This document shows positions 47,000 through 59,478 of a stretch of 60,000 nt of DNA, in pieces. The notes below the pieces were generated by a model. The model worked only from the letters and a program-made list of their open reading frames with translations, searched no databases and had not been told where the DNA came from. This DNA comes from Liolophura sinensis (Eukaryota; Mollusca; Polyplacophora; Chitonida; Chitonidae): assembly GCF_032854445.1 (NCBI RefSeq), contig NC_088300.1:68300984-68360983 (forward strand), read 5' to 3'. Positions within the stretch are counted from its first letter, which is position 1, and every line of letters begins with the position of its first letter. The translations under genes were made by a program, and so were the position numbers.

Positions 47000-49900
47000 T
47001 TGGGGGGCGGGGGGTGGCTTAGGATGTAGGGTTCAACACCAAAGGTAATATCTGACAGTTGAAAATATCTGAAAGTTGCGGAAGTTTAAGGCAAAACAGG
47101 TTAACAAGTGGAAGAAAAAAATGGCTGTGGTGTTTGAAGGTCATATACTATAGTACAGCAGCATTCCAGTCGAACATCTTTCGCCCATTATGGCTCGGCG
47201 ATTGGGGTATGGGGGACCTTCCATGGTCGGATCGTGCTCCTTTGTATGTTTATGATGGGCGTACAATCCGATCAGGATTTGCGTATCATGGCACCTCAAT
47301 GGTAACCATCATGGCCTGCCAGTCCGAGCATGATTTTACGACATTCCTCAGCGCATGATTTTATGACCTCACCATAACTGCAACATGTGTATGTTCTTGA
47401 GTTGATTCAGTGAGAAAACTCAAGAACAGTGTAACTATTTAGATGTCTGCAGATTATTAACTGACGTCACAACATCATCTGCCTGTGTTCCCAATCTGTA
47501 CAAGTGTGTAAGTTTAAAATCTACATTGTATTGTATATGCGTGGTGTATACATGCACAATAGTCCCCGTTAGTAGGCTAAAAACCTCAGTGCTATAGACT
47601 CGAATTTTGCCGGGAAGTGTCAAGCAGGAAAACATACTATACAGGAAGACACAACGGGTTTGCCTTAAGTAAGTTCCTAACGGACACAGCATTAACATTG
47701 GCAAATTGTCATCAGAATGGTACGCCCATGATAGTACTATGGTGGGCCCACCGTGTGTGTACGGTCACGTGGGGGTGGTTGTAGGGAGTGGATTAGGGTC
47801 TGCGTATGATGACCAGACTGTCCGTGTATGGTCTGGCTAGGATGGGCGGAGGAAATCTGGGCACTGGATCTATCTGTTCTAGCCATTTGCTTCCATGCAT
47901 CATATTTCCTTCAAATGAATTTAAGCATATTATATTATATTATAATAATATTATTATACACATTGTAGTATTATTATATTACCACATTGAAGGAAATACA
48001 TTGATCACTAACGTTAGACCTGGTTGTGACTGTCACACCAGTCATGTGTCAGTGACTTGAAGCAAGAGACTGAGGTGGAGTGGATTTTTGGAGTAGAATG
48101 AACATGGTATTGGAGCATTAATTCCTCTATAAATTAGTTGTGGTCATTATTTCCCTATAATTCCTACTCTTTTCATTGTTATTTCCTTTTTAGAACTCAA
48201 CACACAAGGCCATTGGAACAGAATAACCTAGACCTCTACCCATGACCCTGACGTGTATTTCTTCATGCCCTTATGTCACAATACTTCTGATGAGTTTGGT
48301 TGTGTCTGACTCCAGATAGCTTACTGTAATAGGCACGTGTTGAAGGATATGATGACTCTGTTTAGATAACTTCACTGGGGTGCTTATAGGGCCAGTTAGG
48401 ACCTTGTGTTTTATTGCAGGAACATATGAAGTAGACTACATCAAACAGGAAGTGTCTGTAACTTAAATGCCGGCTGACTCCCTGAGGGGTTTTGAGGCCG
48501 CACACTCTGGTTGAATTAACAGCCATGTTAAGCCCTAATCATGTCATAATTGTTGATGGGTTAAATTATGATACATAGATTTAGCATCGGAGTCATTTGG
48601 GAGTGTGGGAATGAACTGCTGAATGAGTTTGTTGCATGGAAATTATATGACGGCTGCAATGAAGTGCAATCATTTAATGACACGGGAGATTGTTATCTTT
48701 CTGCATCCGTAGCTTTTTAAAGGCGTTCTTGTTAAATGATTTTGACATGTCAGTAATACACATATAGTAATTGCGAAATCTTTAAAGTCACTTTGACATT
48801 ATGAACTGAACCTCTCAGTTGAAGTGTGAATGTCTGCATAGATTGATCTTGGGGCGCTGAGCAGCTGTTTTTTTTTTTAGCGACCAAAAGCATCTTGTGT
48901 CAACTGGAAGCTACCGTTAAAGCACAGGTTTAAGTCAATCTATACAGGCTTGTGATCACCAACAACTGCTGTCTCAGAAGTTGCTTCCAGTTGAATAATT
49001 TATACTTTTCTGTGACTCAAACCTTAATTTGTATACAGATTTGTAGACCTATACCCATAGATGGGGCCCAGTTAGCACATAGCTTTGTGATGCATTGTAA
49101 GCATCATCTCCTGTGACAGTCATGTGGCTACATCAGAGCTGACAGTTGCTGCCATCCATAGTTGACCTATGACAAAATGAGTCTGAATAGGAATCTCCTG
49201 CGATGCTTACTATTGCAAGGTTTTCTCAAACTTATTGACATATTTGAAGTGTTATGCAGTGTTGGACCCAGTTTGCTTGGAAGTGTAAACTGACCTATGC
49301 CTGGCTTTTAAGTCATCTCGAATAGTGCTAAGAACCAATAGTGAATATATGCATAACATTATTTTCTTGCATTAAACTAATTTTGTCTGCCTTTTTTGCA
49401 TACAGCTTGAAGAGATAACTAGGACTTCCCCACAACAGTAAACAAACAAACTTAACTTTTTATACCGGAACATATATATATACAGGTCCAGTAGCGTTGC
49501 CTGGAATTTGGAGTTGGATTTCGTGTTGTTCGTATATTTCTTAGCATATTTATGGCAGGCAATTCATATAAATTGTTGGTATTTTGACATCTCCAATTAC
49601 TGTATGACAGTTTCTGGATGATTACATGGTGAAGCTGGTAGTATGAAAATGAGAAGAGTACTTATAGTGTGGGAGGTAAGGATCTAAATGGTGTGCGAGG
49701 TAGTGGTCTACATGCATATATGTGATTATATATACAGTTTTCTGTTAAATTGCTTTGTTGTGTAAGCATGTCTACTGAAATGGCAGGAAAAAGACAAGGG
49801 TTATATTGGAGGATGTTTTTTTCTTTGTCACATGGAATATAAACTAATATGAGCCAATTTCATAGTACATGTGTGTCTCTAAATGCCAGTTGCAGAATTG

Positions 49901-50351
49901 CGAATTACAAGTATTTATCAAGTTGAGAAAATGTCATTCACTGCCCCATTTTCACCTGACATGATTTTATTGTATTTTTTTCTGGGTTGATCTGTCAGTC
50001 AGTCAAATGTTTTTTGACATCCCGTCTTTTACATGGGTACCAATTTCACTTATCTCTGAGCTTTAGTGCATGATTGCATTAGATGAAACAATACGCTTAT
50101 CCAAACCAGGTGATTAACGATTGGGGTCATAGACAGGGTTGTGAATCAATTAATACCTTTGGGGTCTGACAGGTAACTTACTTAAGCTGGACCTGAACAA
50201 GGGGGTCAGGAAAGCAGTTTGTATTTATATGTGTTCATTACAGGATGTCTCAGGTACTGCGAATTTGCACTTTACTCTTATGTCTTTAGTGTCCATAAAT
50301 TACATTCTAATTTTCTGCTATGGAAGAGAACATCCTTGCGTTACACAGGTA
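47000..50351. other. No gene assigned
   Basis: A 99-codon plus frame at 47059-47358 lies in a GC-richer patch, and GATGGGCGTAC (about 47254) recurs inverted as GTACGCCCAT (about 47720). This may be an old mobile element. The rest is AT-rich and featureless. Confidence 0.3.
47905..47998. repeat. Inverted repeat around AT-rich core
   Basis: TATTTCCTTCAA (47905-47916) is the exact reverse complement of TTGAAGGAAATA (47987-47998). The spacer is made of TTATA/ATTAT motifs that can themselves pair. Confidence 0.55.
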
Positions 50352-50522
50352 GATGATTTGGTTTATTTGATTTGGTTGATGTTTTACATCCTACTTGGGA
50401 ATATTTTGACTTATACGACGACTGCCAGCATTATGATGGGAAGAACTCACGACCATGTGACCTTCCCACGTACGGCCGGAGAGGAAGCCAGCATGAGCTG
50501 GACTTGTACTCACAGCGACATG
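50352..50522 (-). mobile_element. SINE family A, reverse, truncated
   Basis: TTATTTGATTTGGTTGATGT, GCCAGCATTATGATGGGAAG, then CGGCCGGAGAGGAAGCCAGC. Open frames here are translations of the repeat, not a gene. Confidence 0.7.
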
Positions 50523-51726
50523 AGAATTTCTGGTTAAACTTTCGACATGATAAAAATGGCGCAAATATCAGATATCTTAATTTTTTTGGGGTATATTATA
50601 TTTATCAATTTTCTAGTTTCAATTCTGACATTATAAAAGTCTGACTCAAATATTAGGCGTTAACTTTTTGATTTATGGACTGTATCAGTTGATTGTGTGG
50701 AAATTAAATCAAAGCCTTGGCACAATCAAGAAATTAGAATTCCAGATTGTGAAGATTTCCAATTTGATGGGAGTGGAAATTTGGATTCTCTTATCTGGAA
50801 TTCAGGTTTCATGCCTGTTTCCACTATGTTTTTTACACTTTAAAAATAAAACAGTGGGTTTTGTGGCTGATTTGGCTGTGGCTTTATACAGTCAGGGAGT
50901 TCATCAAGTGCATGGAACAGGGTATTGGATGCTGCAACTCTTATCGGAATAAAGTAAACTTCCTCTTAGCACCCTGGTGTCCTCCACCCACAATCCCAGG
51001 GAACAAAATTAGGAATGCACATATGCACCCACATTTTTGCCCATGCACTAAAAAATTCAAAGGAAAAATTGAATGAAAATATCTTTCTTCATCTGGTAAA
51101 AATAATCAAAATTGGAGGTGTTTGGCATTCTTGCCCCACACATGACACAAACAAAGAAACTAGACTGACCAGATTCCTTCGTCTACTTGATGAGTATATG
51201 TCTATATTCTGTGTTGCATGTCTACATGTATGAAACATTAACTGTAGTATCACCGTTCAACAAGTCTTACTCCTTACTTATACATGTGCGTTACATCTGC
51301 ATGATTGCTGTGTTAATCAACTCAAATTTCCAAATTTGAATCAAAGTTGTGAATTACAATCAATTTAGAATTTCAGTCGTATAAACTTTAGATATGAACT
51401 CAACATGAGTGATGAGTGTCACTCAATCACTAAGTAGGTTGTTAACATTTAGTGTCTTGCCTATATGCAAGGAAAGCCAAATTAAGCCTTGTAATATATG
51501 CCTACAAGTTGTCGTTAATAACTGAGTAGATTTCAGTCACTGGGCCTGACACTGTCTTCACTTTTGAGATGGAACTCTTTTGACATCAAAAAATAGCTAA
51601 CATTTTTGACAGGTCAGATTATACAGTTGGGTTTTTTCTACCTTCAACGATGAAAGAGTCCAAACTCTTATTGTGAGTTACATGTACATCACCTGGCTAA
51701 TGAAGTGAATATGTAACAGAAGTTTT

Positions 51727-51816
51727 ATGATTGGAGGAAACCGAGCAGAGCCAGGGGAATATCCACAACCATCCATAGGTTGCTGACAGACCTTCCCACT
51801 TACGGCCAGAGGAGAA
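51727..51816 (-). mobile_element. SINE family A, internal fragment, reverse
   Basis: Matches only the central body: GGAGGAAACCGAGCAGAGCC, CAACCATCCATAGGTTGCTG and ACTTACGGCCAGAGGAG. Confidence 0.6.
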
Positions 51817-54247
51817 CTAAGTAGATGACTGTAAAATAATCTGGTCTGAGTATAAAATATAAAGATATATTAAGCACATATAATAACCATTTGGGCTAGA
51901 ATAAGTTGAAAATTTCAGATACATGTATGAAGCACTGTGTATGTGAAATCTACAAGAAATGATTTTAATTCTCGTGAATACTGTTCTGACACAAATGTAC
52001 TTGGAACTTAACCATGGGTTTGGCAGGTCATTTGTTATGGCATTTCTGTACATGACTTGAAATTCTTTTAAGGTAAGGACTACATGTGCAGGATACATGT
52101 ATTATATGTTTTTTTCTCCCAAGCTTGTTCCACTCATACAGTCCTCTCCCCATGTCAGTGAGCCACTAAGACCAGCTCACTCAGTATGTGATATCTCAAT
52201 CTCCGTGATTGAATTCTCTGATTTCCCTCTGGTGTAACTTCGGGCTTCTGTGGCTTGAGTTCTGTACTCTTAACTTGACTAAATGTGGAACAGCATTGGT
52301 AAGGTTCAGCTAATTCATTACTGTGTGTGACGGGAGGAATTAGATTAGAAAGTTCTGGGCCTTTTATCTTCGTGTGTTGTAAAGCTTGCGTGGGACGTGC
52401 TCCCATTTCTCACCCCATCACTTAACAAGTGGGCCCATGCCAGCGGGACTTGGCTCTCTCCATCCAGGATTACTGACTGGCCCCATCTCATTAATAGTCT
52501 GCGCCATGATCAATGGTCAGTCCAGCAACTAGCTGCAGCTCAAACACAATTGATCGAATCAATGAATTGAGCAAATAATGACCATTAGGCTGATCCCAAG
52601 GACTACTTGGAGCTTGTAAAAAATGAGTAGAAGGATGTGTCCAGAGTTCTGGTATCAGTATATACCCATCCTGCACATAGCACTATGATTAGTTGACTAG
52701 GGGCCAGACTGTTCCTGTACTTTCTCTGTGCTAAAAATCTGTTTTCTGACTGTTTTAAGACCAGAGTTCAAATCCATGTATGATCATGCCTATAACATTT
52801 TAAAATGGGCAATACCTTGTACATCTTTGGCTTGATTGTTATGGTAGGGTTGAAATATTGCCGATGCAGTGTAAAGACATAATCCTTAATTCATTCATTC
52901 TTTGGCTTGGTGCACAGTATAAAGAGGTATAGGCCAAGCTAATGCTGTTCAGTGAGATGTTAATTAGCATCTGTACTGCTCTATTACAGGATAGGATGTC
53001 AAAGGAATCTATTGACTTTGACATTTATGGCATTCCATTGGGCAGTCCATAATAATATTTGTGTTTGCCGTAACCCGACCAACCTAAAAAAATCCCAAAT
53101 AATAAAAATGTTTGGGTCGGCTTTTTGTTTTTTTACGCCTTGCGTGGGCAAAAATTGATCTGGACAAACTGCCCATAGGCCTTAAACTTAGCCGTGAATG
53201 CTCATATAGGTTACGCATTGGTCGCCGATATGCTGAATGTTGAGAATGATTCCCCGTTCCCCATAAAAATAAATAAATATGTTTAAAAAATCTGTTAAAA
53301 GATGGCATCTACAAATTTCGCGCATTCTTGTATCACTGGCGACTGATTGAAACTACCTCCAAAGACAAGAGTGACCGGTGCAACATTCACGTTTTACTTG
53401 TCAAGATGGCAGAAATCAGCGTGACAGAGACTGCTTAATGACTTGAATATGCCACTAACAGATATCACCAGTGATGTCAGTACATGGCGAAACGGTCACA
53501 ATTAACACATTCAAATTGTATAAATTATTGTATTTTATGATACAGTCTTTTGATGCCTCTCAAACAAATCGTCTTTTTTTTATTCCATTTTGGATTGAAT
53601 TTGCCAAAGCTCAATTGCATTTCAAACCCAGAAGTAGGCCATGCGACACTTCAAAAAGGCTGTAGACAGCGAGGTTGGTACTATATAGTACCGAGTACCT
53701 TGAGTACTACAGTATCCTAGATCTAGCTGTCATGGTGACCACCACGCCACAAGTTAGGTTCATAAGTGAGAATAGTAAATGTAGAGGCTATAATTATAAA
53801 ACAACGCTGACACAAACATTTCCTTAGAAATAATATGTTAGTTAAATAGTGAGTACATATCATTATGAACAAATGATCAATTTTACTTTGTTTTTGACAA
53901 ATAATAGGCCTACTTATCTAACTCATAAGAAAACGAAAAACAGTTTATTTTTTATAAGAGTTTTATGCCTTGTCAGTGAAATGTGAAGCAAAAAATCAAG
54001 TCATGTATATTCACAGAATAAAAAAAAGAAACATTACACAAAGGGAAAAGTTGTTTCAAATTTTTATGGGATTTCACATCTGGACAGGGAGCACAGGGTT
54101 GAGCGTAAGTGGTGAATTATAATACAGAATACAAAATATGATGCACCAATTTTTGATTGTGATCAGCCACTGGCAATAAACTTTTGTTTTCCTATTTGGC
54201 TGCATGGACGAATACGTGTGGTAACTTATTTTTAAATGTATTTCAAG
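51817..54247. other. No gene seen
   Basis: Short frames on both strands, none with exon borders or a recognisable product. A short inverted pair (GTACTATATAGTACC) lies near 53678. Confidence 0.4.
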
Positions 54248-54434
54248 CTATGATGGCGACATCAGTGAGCAGTCATGGCCATATCTGCCCCCTGCAAAAA
54301 CAGCCAATGAGGGAGGCAGGTTTTACAACAACAACAAGTTGTTTAACAGAGTGCTGGAGGAAATGAAGAGCAGCGATGTGTCTTCCCCCGGGTTGGTGTC
54401 TTGCACGGACAGCGCATACGTAGTTCAAATTTAG
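54248..54434 (+). CDS. Unassigned exon-like open frame
   Basis: After the acceptor-like TTTTTAAATGTATTTCAAG, the frame from 54249 reads YDGDISEQSWPYLPPAKTAN, then GGRFYNNNKLFNRVLEEMKS, and ends ...SAYVVQI with TAG at 54432. Composition and codon use look protein-like, unlike surrounding sequence. A GTAGTT just after 54419 could be a donor; otherwise this is a terminal exon. I do not recognise the family. It enters in phase 2, so it does not follow THYN1 exon 3 directly. Confidence 0.4.
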
Positions 54435-56401
54435 GATCCCAAAGAAGGATTTTTACATTTATTTTTGTACTTTGCCTATAATGAGACAAAATTATGATTT
54501 CAAGTTAAAATCGTTTCCCAAACTTTTTAGCTAGATTAGACCCTGCATTTAACCCTGTATTCATGGTGGAAAGAAATTGATAGGGCTTTCTAGTACTTAA
54601 GAGAAAAAAAAATTTTACCCAACTACCCATTTTTTCAGGGCCTTGTTACGGGAAACACATTTTTTTTATACGGATGGCCTTGTGTCTGAAGCATAACTGT
54701 AAGTACAAGTATATCAGTCATTGGAACTCACTGTTGTGACGGGACGGAATTAATGTAAAATTTAAGCAAATCTTGTTGCGTTTTCAGGTAACATTGATGA
54801 GGTTATCAAAAGCAGTTGTTTATCATCACATTTGTTGCCTTAATTAGTACTCCATGCAAATTGAGCACATAAACTTTGGTTACCTGTGTTTTTTTTAATT
54901 ATAGGCACACATACATGTACATGTAAATACAGTGTATTTGTAATGGATACAAGCCAATGCTTTCAATGTTCTATCAAAATTGGCCAGATCGAGTTATGTT
55001 TGAATGTGTTTGCACGAAATACCTTGGCGTATGCATATCTATATATGAGCAGCTGAAATATCCGGGACTCGTTTTCTGACTCGTAAAACTGACACGATCA
55101 AGTAAATTGTTGAGTCTGTGTTGGAGGTTTATGGGAAATGGGTAGGTGATAAACTGTTAAATAATTTCCTTGGAGGACAAAGAAGCTGTACTGTGTTGCA
55201 TCATTGCAGACAAGCCATCTGTGAAGCAGTTTATCTTGATGACGTAACCTTTCAAATCATCACCAGTTTCCTAAACGCCCTCACATCTTTGCCATAACCC
55301 CTGCAGACTGGCTCATGGTAATTCCCAGCTAAGGATGGGTCTAGTGTGAAGAGCGGGTGTTTGTACATTTTGGTTAAATCCTGTGAAGGAATGGTGAAGG
55401 GGGTGGGGGAGGTGGGGGGAGAGGGTTTGAATCACATCAGTGATATCCTCTGAACATTAGTAACACCCATATAACTGATCACCATCTTATTAGTGGGAAA
55501 AAACTTATCTGCAGTCAGATAGGGAGGATTTTGTGATTGTTGTTCATTGTAAATACTCAAAAATTTTCACTTAAACAATGACATTTGTTATTTCATTTAG
55601 GGATGAAATTGCATGATCAGTAAACCATTGACAAGTTGCATGTGTGGAAAGCCTTGGTTTTAGTTTCTTTTTATCTTTTTTTGTGCATGAAGGCAACTTT
55701 TTGTATGTCTCCAGTAAACTTCATGTAAGACTCCCCCGTATTTCCATTAACTGCCCGTATTTCCATTAACAAAAGATGCAGTATAAGCAAGTATTGGGAA
55801 CTTAAAGGCACTCCTTGTTTTGTCTCTATAATCACTCAAGGTGAGCATGAGTCAGTGGATCTCTGAGTGGTATTTAAAGTATGATATGCAGAGTCCTGTG
55901 TCTTTGGCATGTCATTCTAGTGAGGTAGCACAAGAAATATGTTGGCATTGAATTCTGCCTGTTACAAGGATTCTGCTTCAAGAAATGACCGAAATAACGA
56001 GTAATAACTGGAAATATTCTGTAGATTGGTATTACCAGCGGTTGGTTTTTGGCTTTTGCATTCTGCTCAAGTGTTATATCTGCCAAACTTTGTGAAGTGT
56101 TTGGCAGTGAACCAGGATTATATAGGTGTGTAAGTAGACTTTAATACTTTTCTTTTGCTGTTTCTTTCTGAAATTATTTGCTGTTAATATATAACCTACA
56201 TGTACCTGGCAGGCTTCTTGTTGGACGTGTAAACAGTCTGCACTTTACCTTTCTAGAAGTGAACATTTTATGAAATCATACAGAAACTTTTACGATTGTG
56301 GTAGCCCATATCATGATCATGCCTGCACATGTGGAGACTATGTTGTTATGTGCAGTCAAAACAAAACATGTCATGCCCTGTAATGTAGTTCTTGCATACA
56401 G

Positions 56402-56576
56402 CGATGATGTGAACATGAAGGCGTTACTCTCACCTGGAAGTGAGGGTATACCAGGTCTGCTTTGCTTCAGGTATAAAAATGAAGATGGCGGCTGTCAGCA
56501 GCTGTCAAAATCACTACATCAGCACTTATTATTTGGAGACCAGTTTCACAAACTTCATGTAGTGGTACATAAACGT
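56402..56576 (+). CDS. Unassigned exon-like open frame with consensus donor
   Basis: The acceptor-like AGTTCTTGCATACAG precedes C + GAT GAT. The frame reads DDVNMKALLSPGSEGIPGLL, then FRYKNEDGGCQQLSKSLHQH and GDQFHKLHVVVHKR, and ends at a perfect GTAAGT donor (56577-56582) in phase 0. It may belong to the same unknown plus-strand gene as the 54.25 kb frame, though the phases require at least one exon between them. No family recognised. Confidence 0.35.
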
Positions 56577-56802
56577 GTAAGTAATTACCATGGAAGTAAA
56601 TTTAACCGAGGAATGTTGGCAAGGTGGTCCTAAGAGGATGAACATGTAAATCTGTGTACAGGCCCGTGGGTTGCTGGAGCGGGAGGGGGGGGGGGGGGTG
56701 GTGGTGATGCATGCTTACCCTAGTTGTAGTCGCTGTAAAGCCGACCCATTGACATAATGGATGCATTGAGTTTCATACATATTTACATATTTTTTGCAAA
56801 GA

Positions 56803-57108
56803 ATTTTGCAAAGGTGCAGCTTTCATGATGGTCAAAATGCCTCCAACAGGATGTTTACAGTAATGGAATAGACACATGCATGCAAGCATCATAAATGGTA
56901 GGATTTCACAAAGGTGCAGCTTCCAGGATGTTCTAAATACCTCCAAAGTGATGTTTGCGGTAATGGAATAGACACATGCATGCAAGCATCATAAATCGTA
57001 TGATTTCACAAGGGTGCAGCTTTCATGATGATCAAAATGCCTGTGTTGTGATATTTACAACACATGCATGCAAGCATCATAAATCCTAGGATTTCACAAA
57101 GACAGCAG
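56803..57108. repeat. 100-bp tandem repeat, about 3 copies
   Basis: AAGGTGCAGCTTTC-type starts at 56811, 56911 and 57011 (period exactly 100). A last partial unit is shortened by about 12 bp. Each unit includes GACACATGCATGCAAGCATC. Confidence 0.88.
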
Positions 57109-57154
57109 AGTTGTTCTCAGAGACAGTATCTGCTAACATGTCATTTTCATATCT

Positions 57155-57395
57155 CCATACATGTGTATTGTTTCAAGGGTACATTTACCCATACATGTGT
57201 ATTGTTTCAAGGGTACATTTACCATACATGTGTATTGCTCCAAGGGTACATTTACCCATACATGTGTATTGCTTCAAGGGTGCATTTACCCATACATGTG
57301 TATTGTTTCAAGGGTACATTTACCCATACATGTGTATTGTTTCAAGGGTACATTTACCCATACATGTGTATTGTTTCAAGGGTGCATTTACATTT
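57155..57395. repeat. 34-bp tandem repeat, 7 copies
   Basis: CCATACATGTGTATTGTTTC + AAGGGTACATTTAC repeats at 57155, 57189, 57222, 57256, 57290, 57324 and 57358. Because 34 is not a multiple of 3, three overlapping open frames with the same repeated peptides arise; these are artefacts. Confidence 0.93.
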
Positions 57396-57438
57396 ACTCC
57401 AATGTCATATGTCCCTGTGTATTTATTGATATGATCAC

Positions 57439-57545
57439 TGTGTTACGCCATACTCACAATGGTAGCCTGCATTATGGCAGAAGGAAACTGAGCAAAGCTT
57501 GAGGGAAACCCACAGCCATCCACAGATTTGCTGGCAGATCTTTAT
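57439..57545 (-). mobile_element. SINE family A, internal fragment, reverse
   Basis: GTGTTACGCCATACTCACAA, GCATTATGGCAGAAGGAAAC and CACAGCCATCCACAGATTTG match the reversed family body. Confidence 0.6.
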
Positions 57546-57590
57546 ATCCCAGTGTATTAAAACATGTCATGTACATGTACTTATGTGTGT

Positions 57591-57610
57591 ATATATATAT
57601 ATATATATAT
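57591..57610. repeat. (TA)n microsatellite
   Basis: About 10 TA units, preceded by GTGTGT. Confidence 0.85.
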
Positions 57611-58390
57611 GTATATGTGCACCATGTAACACCCTGCCCTGGCCTATGTTGTGTAATAGTGCTTGGATGTGATCCATCATGTTCTTCAGTACTTGGCATT
57701 CATCCCTGACCAGACAGTTTCTTAATTTGCTGCTTTTTTGCTGTTTCGCTGTTTTTTCTTTGCCCTGGCTAGGTCAGATTGTCCCTACAGACTTTGTTAG
57801 AAGACAATCTTATCCATTTTTGAAACTTTATCTTTTTGTAGTAGTGTACATGCAGGTGTGTAAATTGTGGATTTCCTGGATAGCAGATGTAGTGTTGGTC
57901 TTCCTTATGCTTGAGTATCAGTTGTCCTGAGATTGTCCTGCTATATACTGCTTATGCTTACAATTTGTTGGGATATAAATTTATCTAATTTTTTCTTTTG
58001 GGTAATTTCCTTTTTTAGGTAGTGCAGACAAATATTCTGAAGCATGTCTTGTTTTCAGATGTACACTTAGTTCTCTGTCTTTAATGTATGTCATTATGTA
58101 ACTATGCAGTAAGACAAGGTCATAAACACGAAGGTGTGGTGATCTGTGTGTCACCGCTTTTGCAGTGTGGTTCTCTTGTCTGCTGCCTATACACAGGATC
58201 AGCTTGTTTACTCTGATGATTGAACAGAATCTGAACCTAACTCAGAATAACGCTGGGCAATACAAACCTTTTGTTTTAACAGGATGTAACATCTGGTTGC
58301 GGTTCTTCCTGGCACAACCATCAATGTGTTTGCAGTCAAGGTGTCTTATATGTTCATACTTCTTGAAGTCCTTATATATATATATATGAT
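57611..58390. other. No gene assigned
   Basis: Open plus-strand frames at 57679-57930 and 58165-58389 are hydrophobic or low in information. The second begins near an acceptor-like CCGCTTTTGCAG (58165) but matches nothing I know. Confidence 0.3.
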
Positions 58391-58391
58391 T

Positions 58392-58576
58392 CTTGGTGCT
58401 CATCTTGAATTGTATTTTTTTTTTTATTATTATTAATCATTATAATTCTATCCATGTTTTGCACTATATGCAATATTGCATGGACTAGCATATATATATA
58501 TATATATATGTTTATATATATATAAACATATATATATATATATATGTGTGTGTGTGTTTATATATATATGTATAGG

Positions 58577-58640
<64 letters not shown>

Positions 58641-58731
58641 ATTCTTGGTGTTCATCTTGAATTATTATTATTAATTATTATAATTCTATCTATGTTTTGC
58701 ACTATATGCAATATTGCATGCACTAGCATCT
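58392..58731. repeat. Direct duplication of about 90-100 bp flanking the TA array
   Basis: TCTTGGTGCTCATCTTGAAT ... ATAATTCTATCCATGTTTTG ... CACTATATGCAATATTGCAT at 58391-58485 recurs at 58642-58730 with few changes (C/T in GTGTTC, CTATCTATG). The TA-rich block separates the two copies. Confidence 0.75.
58490..58634. repeat. Compound (TA)n/(TG)n microsatellite
   Basis: Several TA tracts separated by GTTTATATATATATAAAC-like and TGTGTGTG segments. The sequence on either side (GTTTTGCACTATATGCAATA near 58455 and 58695, with CTTGGTGTTCATCTTGAATT nearby) is duplicated, so the array lies inside a duplicated segment of about 240 bp. Confidence 0.85.
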
Positions 58732-58934
58732 ACTGTATGAATACAATTGTTCCTTTTAGAATATTCTAATTATGCAATGATGTATGGTCAAGTGATAAAG
58801 AGATTCTTACCTTTCAATGGCAAAACAGAGCACAACGGCCTTGGACAGGAATTTCCATGCTCTAACTGCTTGTGGGTGACAAGGAATGGTCAACAAGTGT
58901 AGCTCTTCATCCTACTTATGTTCCGCCAGTATGC

Positions 58935-59087
58935 TGTGCATATCCCTAAATCACATGTGCAAAAGTTCGCCAGTGACTTGCCAAAGGTCTGTGGTTTACA
59001 CCAGGCTCTCCTGTTTGCACTGCCCATTAAACTGACAACTAATGGATAGGTGAAAAATTCTTGAGTATGACAAGTAAAAATAAATAC
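58935..59087 (+). mobile_element. SINE family A, strongly diverged 3' half (tentative)
   Basis: GGTCTGTGGTTTACACCAGG resembles the GGTCGTGGGTTTCCC part, and GTGAAAAATTCTTGAGTATG with an AAATAAAT tail matches the family end. The rest is hard to align. Confidence 0.4.
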
Positions 59088-59106
59088 ATCCAGGATACCC
59101 TATTTC

Positions 59107-59478
59107 TTCTAAAATTTACCTGCCCGGATAGCACAGTTGGTAGAGCGTCTGCTTCGGGAGGGATAGATCCGGGATCAATCTTGGGTCCAGTCACACCTAA
59201 GACTTTAAAAGAGGAAGTCGTAACTTCCTCGCTTGGCATTCAGCCTTCAAGGGATAGTGAAACAACTGGTATCAGTATGATAGCTCAGGTGGGGCAGCTT
59301 ACTCGCCCTCGGTAAGGCGTCTCAGTGAAGCAGCACTAGATAAAAGAGCGGTGGAAATCTGTCCTGCAACAAGGAGGCAAATTACATGCACCCTAAGGAT
59401 TCCTTCTTCGTCTTATGAATGATAAATTTGTTCAGTACCATGTTACACTCCAAGCACTCACTCACTCTTCTAAAGTTT
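59107..59478 (+). mobile_element. SINE family B, full length, with target duplication
   Basis: Element 59118-59467 begins CTGCCCGGATAGCACAGTTG with A-box GTTGGTAGAGCG-type sequence and a B-box-like GGGATCAATCTTGG, and ends CACTCACTCACTC. Flanked by TTCTAAA[A/G]TTT (59107-59117 and 59468-59478). Confidence 0.88.

Noticed and set aside
50229-50537. 102-codon plus-strand frame containing GEEASMSWT
   Set aside because: That peptide is the reverse reading of SINE family A and appears in frames at other copies.
54219-54434. Joining THYN1 exon 3 directly to the 54.25 kb frame as a chimeric gene
   Set aside because: Exon 3 ends in phase 0 while this frame needs two bases from the preceding exon, so the join would break the frame.
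55217-55301. Exon-like frame after TTGCAG (QAICEAVYLDDV...)
   Set aside because: No donor before the in-frame stop except a poor GTAACC; it is too short and has no partner exon.
57064-57502. Three overlapping plus frames with repeated peptides such as PYMCIVSRVHL
   Set aside because: They are the three frames of a 34-bp tandem repeat, not a repetitive protein.
58165-58344. Plus-strand frame after CGCTTTTGCAG as an exon
   Set aside because: The donor is weak (GTGTCT), no homologous motif is seen and it has no phase-compatible neighbour.
58448-58769. Frames made of IYIYIY repeats on both strands
   Set aside because: Translation of a (TA)n microsatellite.
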